The translations under genes were made by a program, and so were the position numbers. The notes under the pieces were generated by a model. It was not told where the DNA came from. It searched no databases and saw nothing but the letters and a program-made list of their open reading frames with translations. A stretch of DNA of 33,969 nt from Gammaproteobacteria bacterium (GTDB taxonomy: Bacteria; Pseudomonadota; Gammaproteobacteria; Steroidobacterales; Woeseiaceae): assembly GCA_013151645.1 (NCBI GenBank), contig JAADHU010000065.1:1-33969 (forward strand), read 5' to 3'. Position 1 is the stretch's first letter. Every line of letters starts with the position of its first letter. Below are positions 17,818 to 25,249 of this stretch, in pieces.

Positions 17818-18903
17818 ATGAGTTTGGAAATACTGCGAGAGCAACTGTCGGCACTGGACGTTGAGCTCATATCGGTGATCGCGCAACGACAACGAGTGGT
17901 GGCCGAGATCGGTCGCGACAAACAAATCAGCGGGCAGGGAACCAGAGACTATCAACGAGAGAAGGTCGTTCTGAGTCTGGCGCGGGAACAGGCGGAGGAG
18001 CAAGGCATCGATCCGAACGTTGCCGAGGATGTCATGAGTTTGCTGATTCGTTCATCGTTAACCCGTCAGGAGCGTGACCGGGTCGTTGCTGAGGGCAAAG
18101 GCGACGGCCGTACGGTGCTGGTGATCGGTGGCCTCGGCAAAATGGGCGGCTGGTTCGTGGATTTCTTTCGTTCGCAGGGGTTTGTGACCGATATCGCCGA
18201 TCGGCGGGTCGAGTCCGGGCCGGGCCGATTCGTCGATTGGGCCGATGCACCGTTGGACTACGACATTATCGTGGTGGCCACGCCGCTCGCCATTTCCGCG
18301 CAGATCCTGTCGGCGCTCGCGGAGCGTAAACCGGCCGGGCTGATATTTGATATCGGTTCGCTCAAGACACCTTTGCGCGCTGGCCTCAAAGCGCTGTCGG
18401 ATGCCGGCTGTCAAGTCACCTCTTTACATCCAATGTATGGCCCCGATGCAAAATTGCTGTCCGGTCGCCATCTCATATTCGTGGACGTCGGCGTGCCGGA
18501 AGCAACGGCGGCCGCGAAAGCGTTGTTTGCCGCGACGATGGTCGAGCAGCTGGACATGGCGCTCGACAATCACGATCGTCTCATCGCCTATGTATTGGGC
18601 TTGTCGCATGCATTGAATCTTGCTTTTGTTACCGCGCTGGCCGAAAGCGGAGAGGCGGCGCCGCAGTTGGCAAAATTGTCGTCGACTACCTTCGACGCCC
18701 AGCTACTGGTTTCTTCAGCAGTGGCGCGCGACAACCCGCACCTCTATTTCGAGATTCAGAAACTCAATGAATACGGTTTGCAGCCCCTGGAGGCGCTTTG
18801 CCAGGCGGCCGAGCATATTCGCCGGCTGGTTGTCGCCGGCGATGAAGCGGGGTTTGTCGACATGATGGAAAAAGGGCATTCCTATCTGGCGACCAGGGCG
18901 TAG
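17818..18903 (+). CDS. tyrA: Bifunctional chorismate mutase/prephenate dehydrogenase (T-protein)
   Basis: A 361-residue cytoplasmic enzyme that converts chorismate to prephenate and then to 4-hydroxyphenylpyruvate for tyrosine synthesis. Residues 1-90 form an AroQ-type chorismate mutase ([27 protein letters not shown], with the expected Arg/Lys pattern). From about residue 99 comes the NAD-binding Rossmann segment [18 protein letters not shown], then [19 protein letters not shown] and the C-terminal helical dimerisation region. This fusion is characteristic of Gammaproteobacteria. ATG 17818 is preceded by AAGGAA at about 9 nt. The 236-bp gap before it separates it from the divergent frmA; no strong promoter stood out there. 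Confidence 0.96.
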   Translation: MSLEILREQLSALDVELISVIAQRQRVVAEIGRDKQISGQGTRDYQREKVVLSLAREQAEEQGIDPNVAEDVMSLLIRSSLTRQERDRVVAEGKGDGRTVLVIGGLGKMGGWFVDFFRSQGFVTDIADRRVESGPGRFVDWADAPLDYDIIVVATPLAISAQILSALAERKPAGLIFDIGSLKTPLRAGLKALSDAGCQVTSLHPMYGPDAKLLSGRHLIFVDVGVPEATAAAKALFAATMVEQLDMALDNHDRLIAYVLGLSHALNLAFVTALAESGEAAPQLAKLSSTTFDAQLLVSSAVARDNPHLYFEIQKLNEYGLQPLEALCQAAEHIRRLVVAGDEAGFVDMMEKGHSYLATRA

Positions 18904-19021
18904 GCGGAGTCATTGTTTCTCGACGATCATCGGTAATTTTTCTACGCGGGCGACTCAATCGGCGGCAAAGCGTGCGGTTTTTTGGTAAAAGGTGCTTATT
19001 GGGGGAACAGGGCAGGAAGCG

Positions 19022-20125
19022 ATGAGTTCGCAGGATGACCTGGCAACGGAGCTGGCGCGTACGCAACGCCTGTTGACGCAGCTTACCGAAGAGGTCAAGA
19101 AAAATTCCGGGATCTTGCGCCGCTCACAACACCGTGAGCTGACGTTGCTGCACGCGGACGATCTCGCGGCATTATTCAGGCAAATGCTTTTCGGTCTCAA
19201 AGAAAGCTATCGGCTGGACGCAGTAACGGTGGTTCTTTGCGATCCGGATCATGATATTCGACACCTCCTGCTCGCCAGTGGAGCGGGTATGGGCGAGTTC
19301 CCCGGGCTTGTGTTTATTGATGCGCTCGCCGGCTTGTCGCCGCAATACGTCGCCCTGCGGCGTCCGTGGCTCGGCGCCTTTACGCGCTCGGATCATCAGC
19401 TCATCCTGCCGCGAGTCGATGGCGAAGCGTCCATCGCAATGATTCCGCTGCGGCACAAGGGGAAGCTGATTGGGAGCATCAATTTCTGCAGCGTGGACAC
19501 GGGACGGTTCACGGCGGCGCACGCGATCGATTTTTTCGATCATCTCGGCGTGATCGCCTCATTCGCGCTGGAAAATGCCGTTAACCGTGCCCGGTTGCGA
19601 AGAAGCGGCTTCACGGACGTATTGACGGGATGGAATAATCGCCGTTATTTGCAGGTAAGGCTCGGTGAAGAATTGGCTCGCGCCCGGCGCGATGCCACGA
19701 CATTGACCTGCTTGATGCTCGATATCGATCATTTCAAACGGGTCAACGATACCTGTGGCCATGCCGCCGGTGACGAAGTTCTCAGGGAAATAGCGCAGCG
19801 AATTGAGTCGCAGGTTCGCGCGAGTGACGTGGCGGCGCGATATGGCGGTGAAGAATTTGTTATTTTATTGCCGAATACGGATACGGCGTCCGGCGAGTTA
19901 CTGGCTGAGCGCATCCGGGCGGAGATTGGCTCCATGCCCATCGATATTGGCAAGCAGGAAAGCGTGGCGGTGACGGTATCGATCGGCATCGCCTGCGCGG
20001 CGCCGCCGCAGTCCGACCCGGACCTGAAAACCACGGGTGAGTCGCTTATTGCGCGAGCGGACGTTGCGCTGTACGCGGCAAAATCCGCCGGGCGTGATCG
20101 GCTTGCCGTTAATGCGCAGGCGTGA
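19022..20125 (+). CDS. Diguanylate cyclase with N-terminal DUF484/GAF-like domain
   Basis: A 367-residue soluble protein. Residues 1-45 form a coiled coil (DDLATELARTQRLLTQLTEEVKK). Residues ~45-180 resemble a DUF484/GAF-like sensor (LVFIDALAGLSPQYVALRR, SIAMIPLRHKGKLIGSINF). A GGDEF domain follows with LTGWNNRRY, DIDHFKRVND and the active-site loop GGEEF at 275-279. This loop is fully competent to make cyclic di-GMP from GTP. An inhibitory I-site (RASD, 266-269) lies exactly five residues before the loop, so product feedback is expected. I chose ATG 19022, with AGGAAG upstream, over GTG 18992. No transmembrane segment is seen, so the signal is probably cytoplasmic. Its end overlaps the next gene by 14 bp. 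Confidence 0.92.
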   Translation: MSSQDDLATELARTQRLLTQLTEEVKKNSGILRRSQHRELTLLHADDLAALFRQMLFGLKESYRLDAVTVVLCDPDHDIRHLLLASGAGMGEFPGLVFIDALAGLSPQYVALRRPWLGAFTRSDHQLILPRVDGEASIAMIPLRHKGKLIGSINFCSVDTGRFTAAHAIDFFDHLGVIASFALENAVNRARLRRSGFTDVLTGWNNRRYLQVRLGEELARARRDATTLTCLMLDIDHFKRVNDTCGHAAGDEVLREIAQRIESQVRASDVAARYGGEEFVILLPNTDTASGELLAERIRAEIGSMPIDIGKQESVAVTVSIGIACAAPPQSDPDLKTTGESLIARADVALYAAKSAGRDRLAVNAQA

Positions 20126-21179
20126 ACCGTCGGTGTGTAAATCAAGCCTGATCCCCAAAGCGTGGCGAGTATCAATGCTCGCCCTCCTCGTCGTGACATC
20201 GTGCGGCAAGAACGAAGCGACATCGGTGCCCGCGTCGGCAACCACGCCGCCACTGATCCTCTATTCGTCATTGCCTGAAACGAGAGTGCGAGCCATCACC
20301 ATGGCCTATGCCGAGTCAAGCGGCGTTGCGATTGAGTACATGCTGGATTCCCAATCCGTTCTAATCGAGAAAATCGTGACCAAGGCGCATCGACCGACGG
20401 CGGATGTGCTCCTGATCTCGGACGTCGGCGAGCTGGTCGCGGCGGTAGAGAGCGACGCGTTTCGCCCCGCACGGACGGAAAACATCAGGAAGAATATCCC
20501 TGCTGCCTTGCGCGATCCTGATGACTACTGGTTCGGACTGGCCACGCGCGCCATCGCCATCGTGTATGACGCTCGCTCGGTCGATCCTGAGACGCTGACT
20601 GGCTATGCAGCGCTGGCCGATGAGGCGTGGTCAGAGCGCCTGTGTTTGCTAAGCTCGACGGCCGAAAGCAGTCGCACTCTGGTCGCATTTTTAATGACGG
20701 TTCGCGGTGATCGCGAGGCCGAACTCGTCGTCAGGCGATGGCGACAGAACCTTGCCCGTCCGGTATTTTCCAACGGTTCGGATTTGTTGCTCGCGATCGA
20801 GTCAGGGGATTGCGAGGTCGGTATCGTCGGCAGTGAGGCGATAGCCGGTCTCCTCTCAGAGCAGCGCGCAGGACACGTGGCCTTGCATTGGCCGTCGGCG
20901 GCTGACGGGGGCGTCCTGTTGAATCTGACGGGTGCGGGCGTAACGCGTCATGCGGCGAGTCCGACGAAGGCCGTCGCGTTTCTCGAGTGGCTGGCTTCGA
21001 CGCCCGGTCAGCAGGTCCTGGTGGATTCGGCTCGTGAGTATCCGGCCAATCCACGGATTGAATTCGCGGCGCCGTTCGATGCATGGACGGAGTTTGACGT
21101 GAGTCCTGTCGAATCGGTGCGCTTGGGATATCGGCTGCCGGAGGTCGCTCGCCTCGTTGAGCGTGCGAGGTATCGGTGA
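20112..21179 (+). CDS. FbpA/FutA-like ABC substrate-binding lipoprotein lacking the usual iron ligands
   Basis: A 355-residue lipoprotein: a basic region (KSSLIPKAWR), then a hydrophobic run ending VVTSC with the lipid-bearing Cys31. The mature fold matches ferric-binding proteins of the FbpA type: ILYSSLPETRV, ADVLLISDVGELV, IPAALRDPDDYWFGLATRA, TGYAALADEAWSERLCLLSS, LLNLTGAGVTRHAASPTKAVAFLEWL, and REYPANP. In FbpA the iron is held by two adjacent Tyr in an NTYYYGRL segment; here the segment is VGSEAIAGLL with no Tyr. The N-terminal SRHY motif is also absent. The ligand is therefore probably not naked Fe3+. GTG 20133 is an alternative start; no clear ribosome-binding site decides. No FbpB/FbpC-type partner is present. 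The next gene, a BtuC-type permease, is of a different transporter class and convergent. Confidence 0.82.
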   Translation: MRRREPSVCKSSLIPKAWRVSMLALLVVTSCGKNEATSVPASATTPPLILYSSLPETRVRAITMAYAESSGVAIEYMLDSQSVLIEKIVTKAHRPTADVLLISDVGELVAAVESDAFRPARTENIRKNIPAALRDPDDYWFGLATRAIAIVYDARSVDPETLTGYAALADEAWSERLCLLSSTAESSRTLVAFLMTVRGDREAELVVRRWRQNLARPVFSNGSDLLLAIESGDCEVGIVGSEAIAGLLSEQRAGHVALHWPSAADGGVLLNLTGAGVTRHAASPTKAVAFLEWLASTPGQQVLVDSAREYPANPRIEFAAPFDAWTEFDVSPVESVRLGYRLPEVARLVERARYR

Positions 21180-21195
21180 CGCGCAGCAGGAAAAG

Positions 21196-22173
21196 TCACG
21201 CAGGTTTTTTGCCGCGATTCATTAAAAGCAGGAACAATGGCACACCGATCGCCGCGGTCAGGGCACCGACCGGCAACTGACGCGGCGCCAGTACCGTTCG
21301 GGCCAGTGTGTCCGCGACTACCAGCAGGGAGCCGCCAGCCAGTGCGGCGGCCGGAATCAGAACGATATGCTTGCTGCCTGCGACGAGACGAATCAGGTGA
21401 GGAATGACCAGTCCGATAAAACCGATAACGCCGACTGCCGTAACCGATATCGCCGTCGCCAGTGCCGTCGCGGCAAAAATAACCAGCCGCACCGGTGCCA
21501 CGGGCAGTCCGAGTATCGCGGCCGGAAGGTCGCCGCGGGAAAGAACATCAAGGTGGCGGGCGCTGGCAATTCCGGTCAGCGTGAGTACGGCCAGGAACCA
21601 AAGCAGTCGCTGGGGCGCGCGGGAGTAACTCAGGTCTCCCATCAACCAGAACAACATGCCACGCAGGTTTTGATCCGGGCTTAGCGCGAGCAGGAGAGTG
21701 GTTGCTGCGCTGAGGCCCGCCGCGAGCACGACGCCGGTCAATAAAAGTCGCGTCGGCGTCCAGCTGCCCGTTCCCTGCGCGATCGAAAATACCAGCAGCG
21801 TGGCGGCCATGGCGCCGCAAAAGGCCGCAACGTCAATCCAGGCGGCTCCCCAACCCAGCATCATGCCCAGCAGGGCGGCGACGGCGGCACCGCCCGAGGT
21901 ACCCAGAATGTAAGGCTCGGCAAGCGGATTGCGCAGCAATACCTGCATCAGAACGCCCGCCACCGCGAGCAGGCCGCCGACTGCATAAGCGGTCAGCGCC
22001 CTGGGCATCCGTAATTCGAAGACCAGTGAGCGAATGTTTTCCGTTGCGCCACCAAACAGGGCTTGCCAAGCGTCGCCTGTGCTTATTTGAGCACTGCCGG
22101 ACAACAGGGCGATCAGCAAAACGCTGGCCGACAGTGCCGTCAGGCCGGCAAAAAGTGCTGTGGGACGGGTCAT
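21196..22173 (-). CDS. BtuC/FecCD-type ABC transporter permease
   Basis: A 325-residue polytopic inner-membrane protein with about ten hydrophobic segments. FecCD-family motifs are present: ELRMPRALTAYAVGGLLAVAGVLMQVLLRNPLAEPYILGTSGGAAVAAL near the N-terminus, DQNLRGMLFWLMGDLS, and the coupling-helix region GVIGFIGLVIPHLIRLVAGSKH, which docks on the ATPase. The C-terminal VADTLARTVLAPRQLPVGALTAAIGVPLFLLLM is typical of B12, haem and siderophore importers. The matching ATPase is probably the BtuD-like gene at 7612-8454. Cobalamin is the likeliest cargo given the B12 operon, but no riboswitch precedes this gene. AAGGA lies 9 nt before ATG 22173. Confidence 0.9.
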   Translation of the reverse strand: MTRPTALFAGLTALSASVLLIALLSGSAQISTGDAWQALFGGATENIRSLVFELRMPRALTAYAVGGLLAVAGVLMQVLLRNPLAEPYILGTSGGAAVAALLGMMLGWGAAWIDVAAFCGAMAATLLVFSIAQGTGSWTPTRLLLTGVVLAAGLSAATTLLLALSPDQNLRGMLFWLMGDLSYSRAPQRLLWFLAVLTLTGIASARHLDVLSRGDLPAAILGLPVAPVRLVIFAATALATAISVTAVGVIGFIGLVIPHLIRLVAGSKHIVLIPAAALAGGSLLVVADTLARTVLAPRQLPVGALTAAIGVPLFLLLMNRGKKPA

Positions 22174-22321
22174 CGATTCAGGTCCTTTCCAGCACCAGGT
22201 GAGTCCGCTTTGATGGCATATTCATCGCGCCAGCATACAGGCGTGAACCCGCGGCGCGAATCGAAATGCGCACGTACCGTCTGGACACAATGTGAGATTC
22301 ATGCAAAATGATTAACTACTT

Positions 22322-22891
22322 ATGAGTACCGATCAGATTGATTCAGACGGCTTCCGGGCCAATGTTGGCATTATTCTCGCCAATCACAAGGGCGCCTTGT
22401 TGCTGGCCGGTCGGCTGGGCAGTAAGGGCTGGCAGTTTCCGCAGGGCGGCGTCCAGGACAGCGAGAGCGCCGAGGAGGCGATGTTTCGTGAGCTCTACGA
22501 AGAGGTGGGTCTGGCGGAGGCGGATGTGGAGATTCTCGGCACAACGGTGGACTGGCTCAAATACCGTTTGCCGGGGAAATACGTACGCCGCAACAGCAAA
22601 CCGCTGTGTATCGGGCAGAAGCAGCGCTGGTTTCTATTGCGCCTGCTGGGCGCGGACGACAAGGTCTGTCTGAATCGCTGCGAACATCCGGAGTTTGATC
22701 GCTGGCGGTGGGTCGACTTCTGGCGCCCGGTCAACGAGGTCATTTATTTCAAACGGCGTGTTTATGTGCGAGCGCTTCAGGAGCTCGGACCTCACCTGCA
22801 CCCGCAGGGACTGCCACCTCGACCCCGCTGGTGGCCGCAGCGCTGGCGCGCGGCTTTTGACAAAGACGTACGCCAGGCGCAGCAAGACTAG
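22322..22891 (+). CDS. rppH: RNA pyrophosphohydrolase (Nudix)
   Basis: A 189-residue Nudix hydrolase that removes pyrophosphate from the 5' end of mRNA and so triggers RNase E-dependent decay. The N-terminus (DSDGFRANVGIILANHKGALLLAGR) and WQFPQGGVQDSESAEEAMFRELYEEVGL, containing the full Nudix box, are diagnostic. WLKYRLP, CIGQKQRWFLLRLLG and the EFDRWRWVDFWRPVNEVIYFKRRVY segment match RppH. It is slightly longer than the 176-residue E. coli protein because of a basic, Trp-rich tail. It ends 25 bp before the palindrome array and is convergent with hemJ. Confidence 0.95.
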   Translation: MSTDQIDSDGFRANVGIILANHKGALLLAGRLGSKGWQFPQGGVQDSESAEEAMFRELYEEVGLAEADVEILGTTVDWLKYRLPGKYVRRNSKPLCIGQKQRWFLLRLLGADDKVCLNRCEHPEFDRWRWVDFWRPVNEVIYFKRRVYVRALQELGPHLHPQGLPPRPRWWPQRWRAAFDKDVRQAQQD

Positions 22892-22916
22892 GGACTGGTC
22901 GCAAATCCAGCCCGGA

Positions 22917-23087
22917 CTAGCAGTCTGTTGAAAAAACCATCCATGGTATTTTCAACACCGCAATTCAAAAACGTGGTTTTCGAATTGCTCACATTTTCAA
23001 TGGCTTCTTGCAGCCATCGAAAATGACGGTACATCCCTGTACCGTACGCAGCCTGTCGAAAAACGGCGTTTTTCAACAGGCTGCTAG
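22917..23087 (+). repeat. 171-bp five-hairpin palindromic element (MITE/REP-like)
   Basis: The ends are an imperfect 19-bp inverted repeat: CTAGCAGTCTGTTGAAAAA on the left and its near-complement on the right (18/19), each bounded by CTAG. The interior is almost wholly made of hairpins: H1 22926-22957 (15-bp arms, one mismatch), H2 22961-22987 (CAATTC..GAATTG), H3 22992-23025 (14-bp arms, one mismatch), H4 23026-23045 (perfect ACGGTACA/TGTACCGT) and H5 23051-23081 (14-bp arms, one mismatch). It lies between the convergent genes rppH and hemJ and could end transcription from both sides. The terminal CTAG supplies the hemJ stop codon. No coding potential; probably a non-autonomous mobile repeat. 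Confidence 0.85.
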
Positions 23088-23515
23088 AACGGCTTCAAGA
23101 AGGCCAGCGCTACGATAACCAGCAGGAATACCACCGGAATTTCGTTAAACCACCGCAGGCTCCTGGTGTCTTGTGTCGCGTAGCCGTTTTTCAGCTGTTC
23201 GATCCAGAGCCAGCAGTGAAAATGGAAAATGCCGAGGCCGAAGAGAAACAGCACCTTGATCTGAAACCACAGCTGCCCCATCAGGCCCGAGTTCAACCCC
23301 AGCAACAGCAGCCCGAAGATGAACGTGAGGACGGCGCCGAGCGTCATTATGGCGAACAGCCGTCGTTCCATGATCGTAAAGCGGCTGCGCCCCAGCTCGT
23401 CGTCGGCCTCTGCATGATAAATAAACAGGCGTGGCAGGTAGAACAGCCCGGCGAACCAGGTCACCATAAAGGCCACGTGCAACGCTTTAAACCAAAGATA
23501 TGCCGAATACTGCAT
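23084..23515 (-). CDS. hemJ: HemJ-type protoporphyrinogen IX oxidase
   Basis: A 143-residue inner-membrane protein with four hydrophobic helices, of the HemJ (UPF0093) family that oxidises protoporphyrinogen IX to protoporphyrin IX in haem synthesis. The conserved N-terminal KALHVAFMVTWFAGLFYLPRLFIYHAEA contains the essential His. ERRLFAIMTLGAVLTFIFG, LWFQIKVLFLFGLGIFHFHCW and the C-terminal RWFNEIPVVFLLVIVALAFLKPF are also typical. The family can use a b-type haem as cofactor. The TAG stop lies inside the CTAG at the end of the palindromic element, so an insertion has trimmed or replaced the original 3' flank; the C-terminus itself looks full length. Confidence 0.95.
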   Translation of the reverse strand: MQYSAYLWFKALHVAFMVTWFAGLFYLPRLFIYHAEADDELGRSRFTIMERRLFAIMTLGAVLTFIFGLLLLGLNSGLMGQLWFQIKVLFLFGLGIFHFHCWLWIEQLKNGYATQDTRSLRWFNEIPVVFLLVIVALAFLKPF

Positions 23516-23638
23516 TGAGACTTGTCTCCGAGCTTGTTGCCAGCCTGATATATAACCAATTTCGTGATCTGCTGCACTTCTGTTTAATCGTGCCGCCGCG
23601 TACCATACTGCATTCTCAGGGTTTGAGGTACGAGTGCG

Positions 23639-24355
23639 GTGTCAGCAAGATCACCCGCAAACATCAGCGGTATTCCGGTCTGGCTTCTCAGAGGCGGGAT
23701 TCTGGTGGCGTTGGTCATCGGTGGCTACCTGATATTCGAGTTGGGCCGGATTCAGGCGAACTACAGCATTGTTGACAGCACGGCTGAGCGGCAGGCGTTG
23801 CAGGCGCAAATTGTCGGCCTGGAAGAACATATCATTGCACTCGATGAAGAAATAACGCTGCTTGAGACGCATCGTGATATCGATCGGGAGGCCTACAAGG
23901 ATGTCGAGGTCAACCTGACCGGGCTGCAGCGAAAAATCCAGGAGCAGAGTGATGCGATTGCATTTTATCGCGGCATCGTTTCGCCTGCCGATGGTGGTCG
24001 CGGACTGCGCGTGCAGGAACTCAAGCTGAAAAAAGCTAAAGGCGAACACGCATTTACAGTGCGGCTCGTGTTGATCCAGGTCATGCAGCACGATCGCGCG
24101 GTAAAAGGTAACGTGAATATCAGTCTCGAAGGTGAACAGGATGGTGTTGCCACGACGTATACTTTTCAGCAACTCGTGCCGCCGGATGAGGACAGCAGCT
24201 GGCCATTCTCGTTTCGATATTTTCAGGACTTCGATCGGACGCTGGTGTTGCCGGACGGCTTCGCGCCGGAACGAATCAATATTGCGGTGCAATCGAGAAC
24301 CAAGTCGATCGCCAGCATTGAACAGAGTTTTCTTTGGCAGACAGGCCAAAGCTAG
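23639..24355 (+). CDS. DUF6776-like membrane coiled-coil protein
   Basis: A 238-residue protein of unknown function. One transmembrane helix (about residues 15-34, WLLRGGILVALVIGGYLIFELGR) is followed by a periplasmic coiled coil (about 45-105, RQALQAQIVGLEEHIIALDEEITLLE and following). A beta-rich C-terminal domain (FYRGIVSPADGGRGLRVQELKL, then FTVRLVLIQVMQHDRAVKGNVNISLEG) ends near IEQSFLWQ. This layout resembles proteins annotated DUF6776 in Gammaproteobacteria. Start is GTG 23639. A bactofilin gene follows after 12 bp with its own strong AGAGGAGA, so the two are likely cotranscribed. A joint envelope or cell-shape role is plausible but not shown. Confidence 0.8.
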   Translation: MSARSPANISGIPVWLLRGGILVALVIGGYLIFELGRIQANYSIVDSTAERQALQAQIVGLEEHIIALDEEITLLETHRDIDREAYKDVEVNLTGLQRKIQEQSDAIAFYRGIVSPADGGRGLRVQELKLKKAKGEHAFTVRLVLIQVMQHDRAVKGNVNISLEGEQDGVATTYTFQQLVPPDEDSSWPFSFRYFQDFDRTLVLPDGFAPERINIAVQSRTKSIASIEQSFLWQTGQS

Positions 24356-24367
24356 AGGAGAAATTGC

Positions 24368-24796
24368 ATGTTTGGGCGGAAACAACGCCGGCACAGTGTG
24401 ATTGACACACTGGTCGGTTCGAATTCAAAAGTTAGCGGCGATCTGTTTTTTAGTGGCGGTTGCCACGTTGACGGCGCCGTCAAAGGTAGCGTTACCGCGG
24501 ATGCTGATTCAAACTCCGCACTGAGTATTTCGGAGGATGGATCCGTTGAAGGTGGCGTATCGGTTCCTTATGTCGTATTGAACGGTATTGTGCGTGGCGA
24601 TGTGGTCGCCTCGCAGAGAGTGGAACTGGGCTCCACAGCGCGTGTCATAGGAAATGTGTACTACAATTTGATTGAAATGGCGATTGGTGCCGAGATTAAC
24701 GGTAAGCTGGTGCATCAACCAGAGGGTCAGGTGCCGTTACTTGAGCAGGAATCCGGCAAAGCAACGTCGGCGATTCCGGTACACGGCACCGGATAG
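24368..24796 (+). CDS. Bactofilin (polymer-forming cytoskeletal protein)
   Basis: A 142-residue bactofilin. A short basic N-terminus ([17 protein letters not shown]) is followed by a right-handed beta-helix core of hydrophobic repeats ([71 protein letters not shown]) and a disordered tail rich in Gln/Glu. Bactofilins self-assemble into nucleotide-independent filaments beneath the membrane and often recruit cell-wall enzymes. In many Gammaproteobacteria they adjoin M23 peptidase genes; here an M23 gene lies about 5 kb away. AGAGGAGA lies at 5-8 nt before ATG. Twelve bp separate it from the upstream membrane protein and 17 bp from erpA. Confidence 0.92.
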   Translation: MFGRKQRRHSVIDTLVGSNSKVSGDLFFSGGCHVDGAVKGSVTADADSNSALSISEDGSVEGGVSVPYVVLNGIVRGDVVASQRVELGSTARVIGNVYYNLIEMAIGAEINGKLVHQPEGQVPLLEQESGKATSAIPVHGTG

Positions 24797-24813
24797 GAGG
24801 CGAGGAAAACAAC

Positions 24814-25182
24814 ATGCAAACATCGACACCAACGATTGGTTCAACAGGCGCCCCGCCACCGCTGGTCTTTACGGACGCAGCGGCCGAGAAGGTGAGTGAA
24901 CTCATTCGGGAAGAAGACAACGCGGAGTTGAAGTTACGCGTTTTTGTCAGCGGCGGCGGCTGCTCGGGTTTTCAGTACGGCTTTACCTTCGATGAGAAAA
25001 TTGAGGAAGGCGATAGCCAGGTTGAAAACCATGGCGTGACATTGATTGTCGACCCGATGAGCGTGCAATACCTGATGGGCGCCGAGATCGACTACAAGGA
25101 AGATCTACAAGGCGCCCAGTTCGTGATTCGTAATCCGAATGCAGCCACCACGTGTGGGTGCGGATCCTCTTTTTCAGTATGA
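24814..25182 (+). CDS. erpA: Iron-sulfur cluster insertion protein ErpA
   Basis: A 122-residue A-type carrier that delivers [4Fe-4S] clusters to apoproteins, including isoprenoid-synthesis enzymes. The three cluster-binding Cys are present: one in [13 protein letters not shown] and two in [53 protein letters not shown] are diagnostic of ErpA rather than IscA. A Pro/Gly-rich N-terminal tail precedes the domain. The strong GGAGGCGAGGAAA upstream supports ATG 24814. Same strand and close to the bactofilin gene. Confidence 0.95.
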   Translation: MQTSTPTIGSTGAPPPLVFTDAAAEKVSELIREEDNAELKLRVFVSGGGCSGFQYGFTFDEKIEEGDSQVENHGVTLIVDPMSVQYLMGAEIDYKEDLQGAQFVIRNPNAATTCGCGSSFSV

Positions 25183-25249
25183 CGGCTCGCTGTTGCTGGC
25201 TTGGCAGTCAGTTGATATAGGCTAGTCGGATTCGTTCAGGGGATAGACC

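Noticed and set aside
20112-22173. The FbpA-like protein and the BtuC-like permease as one transporter
   Set aside because: They are convergent and belong to different transporter classes (FbpA-type with FbpB versus BtuF with BtuC).
22888-23076. A 62-codon minus-strand frame within the palindromic element
   Set aside because: Its sequence is made of hairpin arms; it is very unlikely to be a gene.
23651-24394. A 247-codon minus-strand frame opposite the DUF6776-like gene
   Set aside because: The plus-strand frame has a transmembrane helix and coiled coil and fits the tight spacing to the bactofilin; the antisense protein has no recognisable features.
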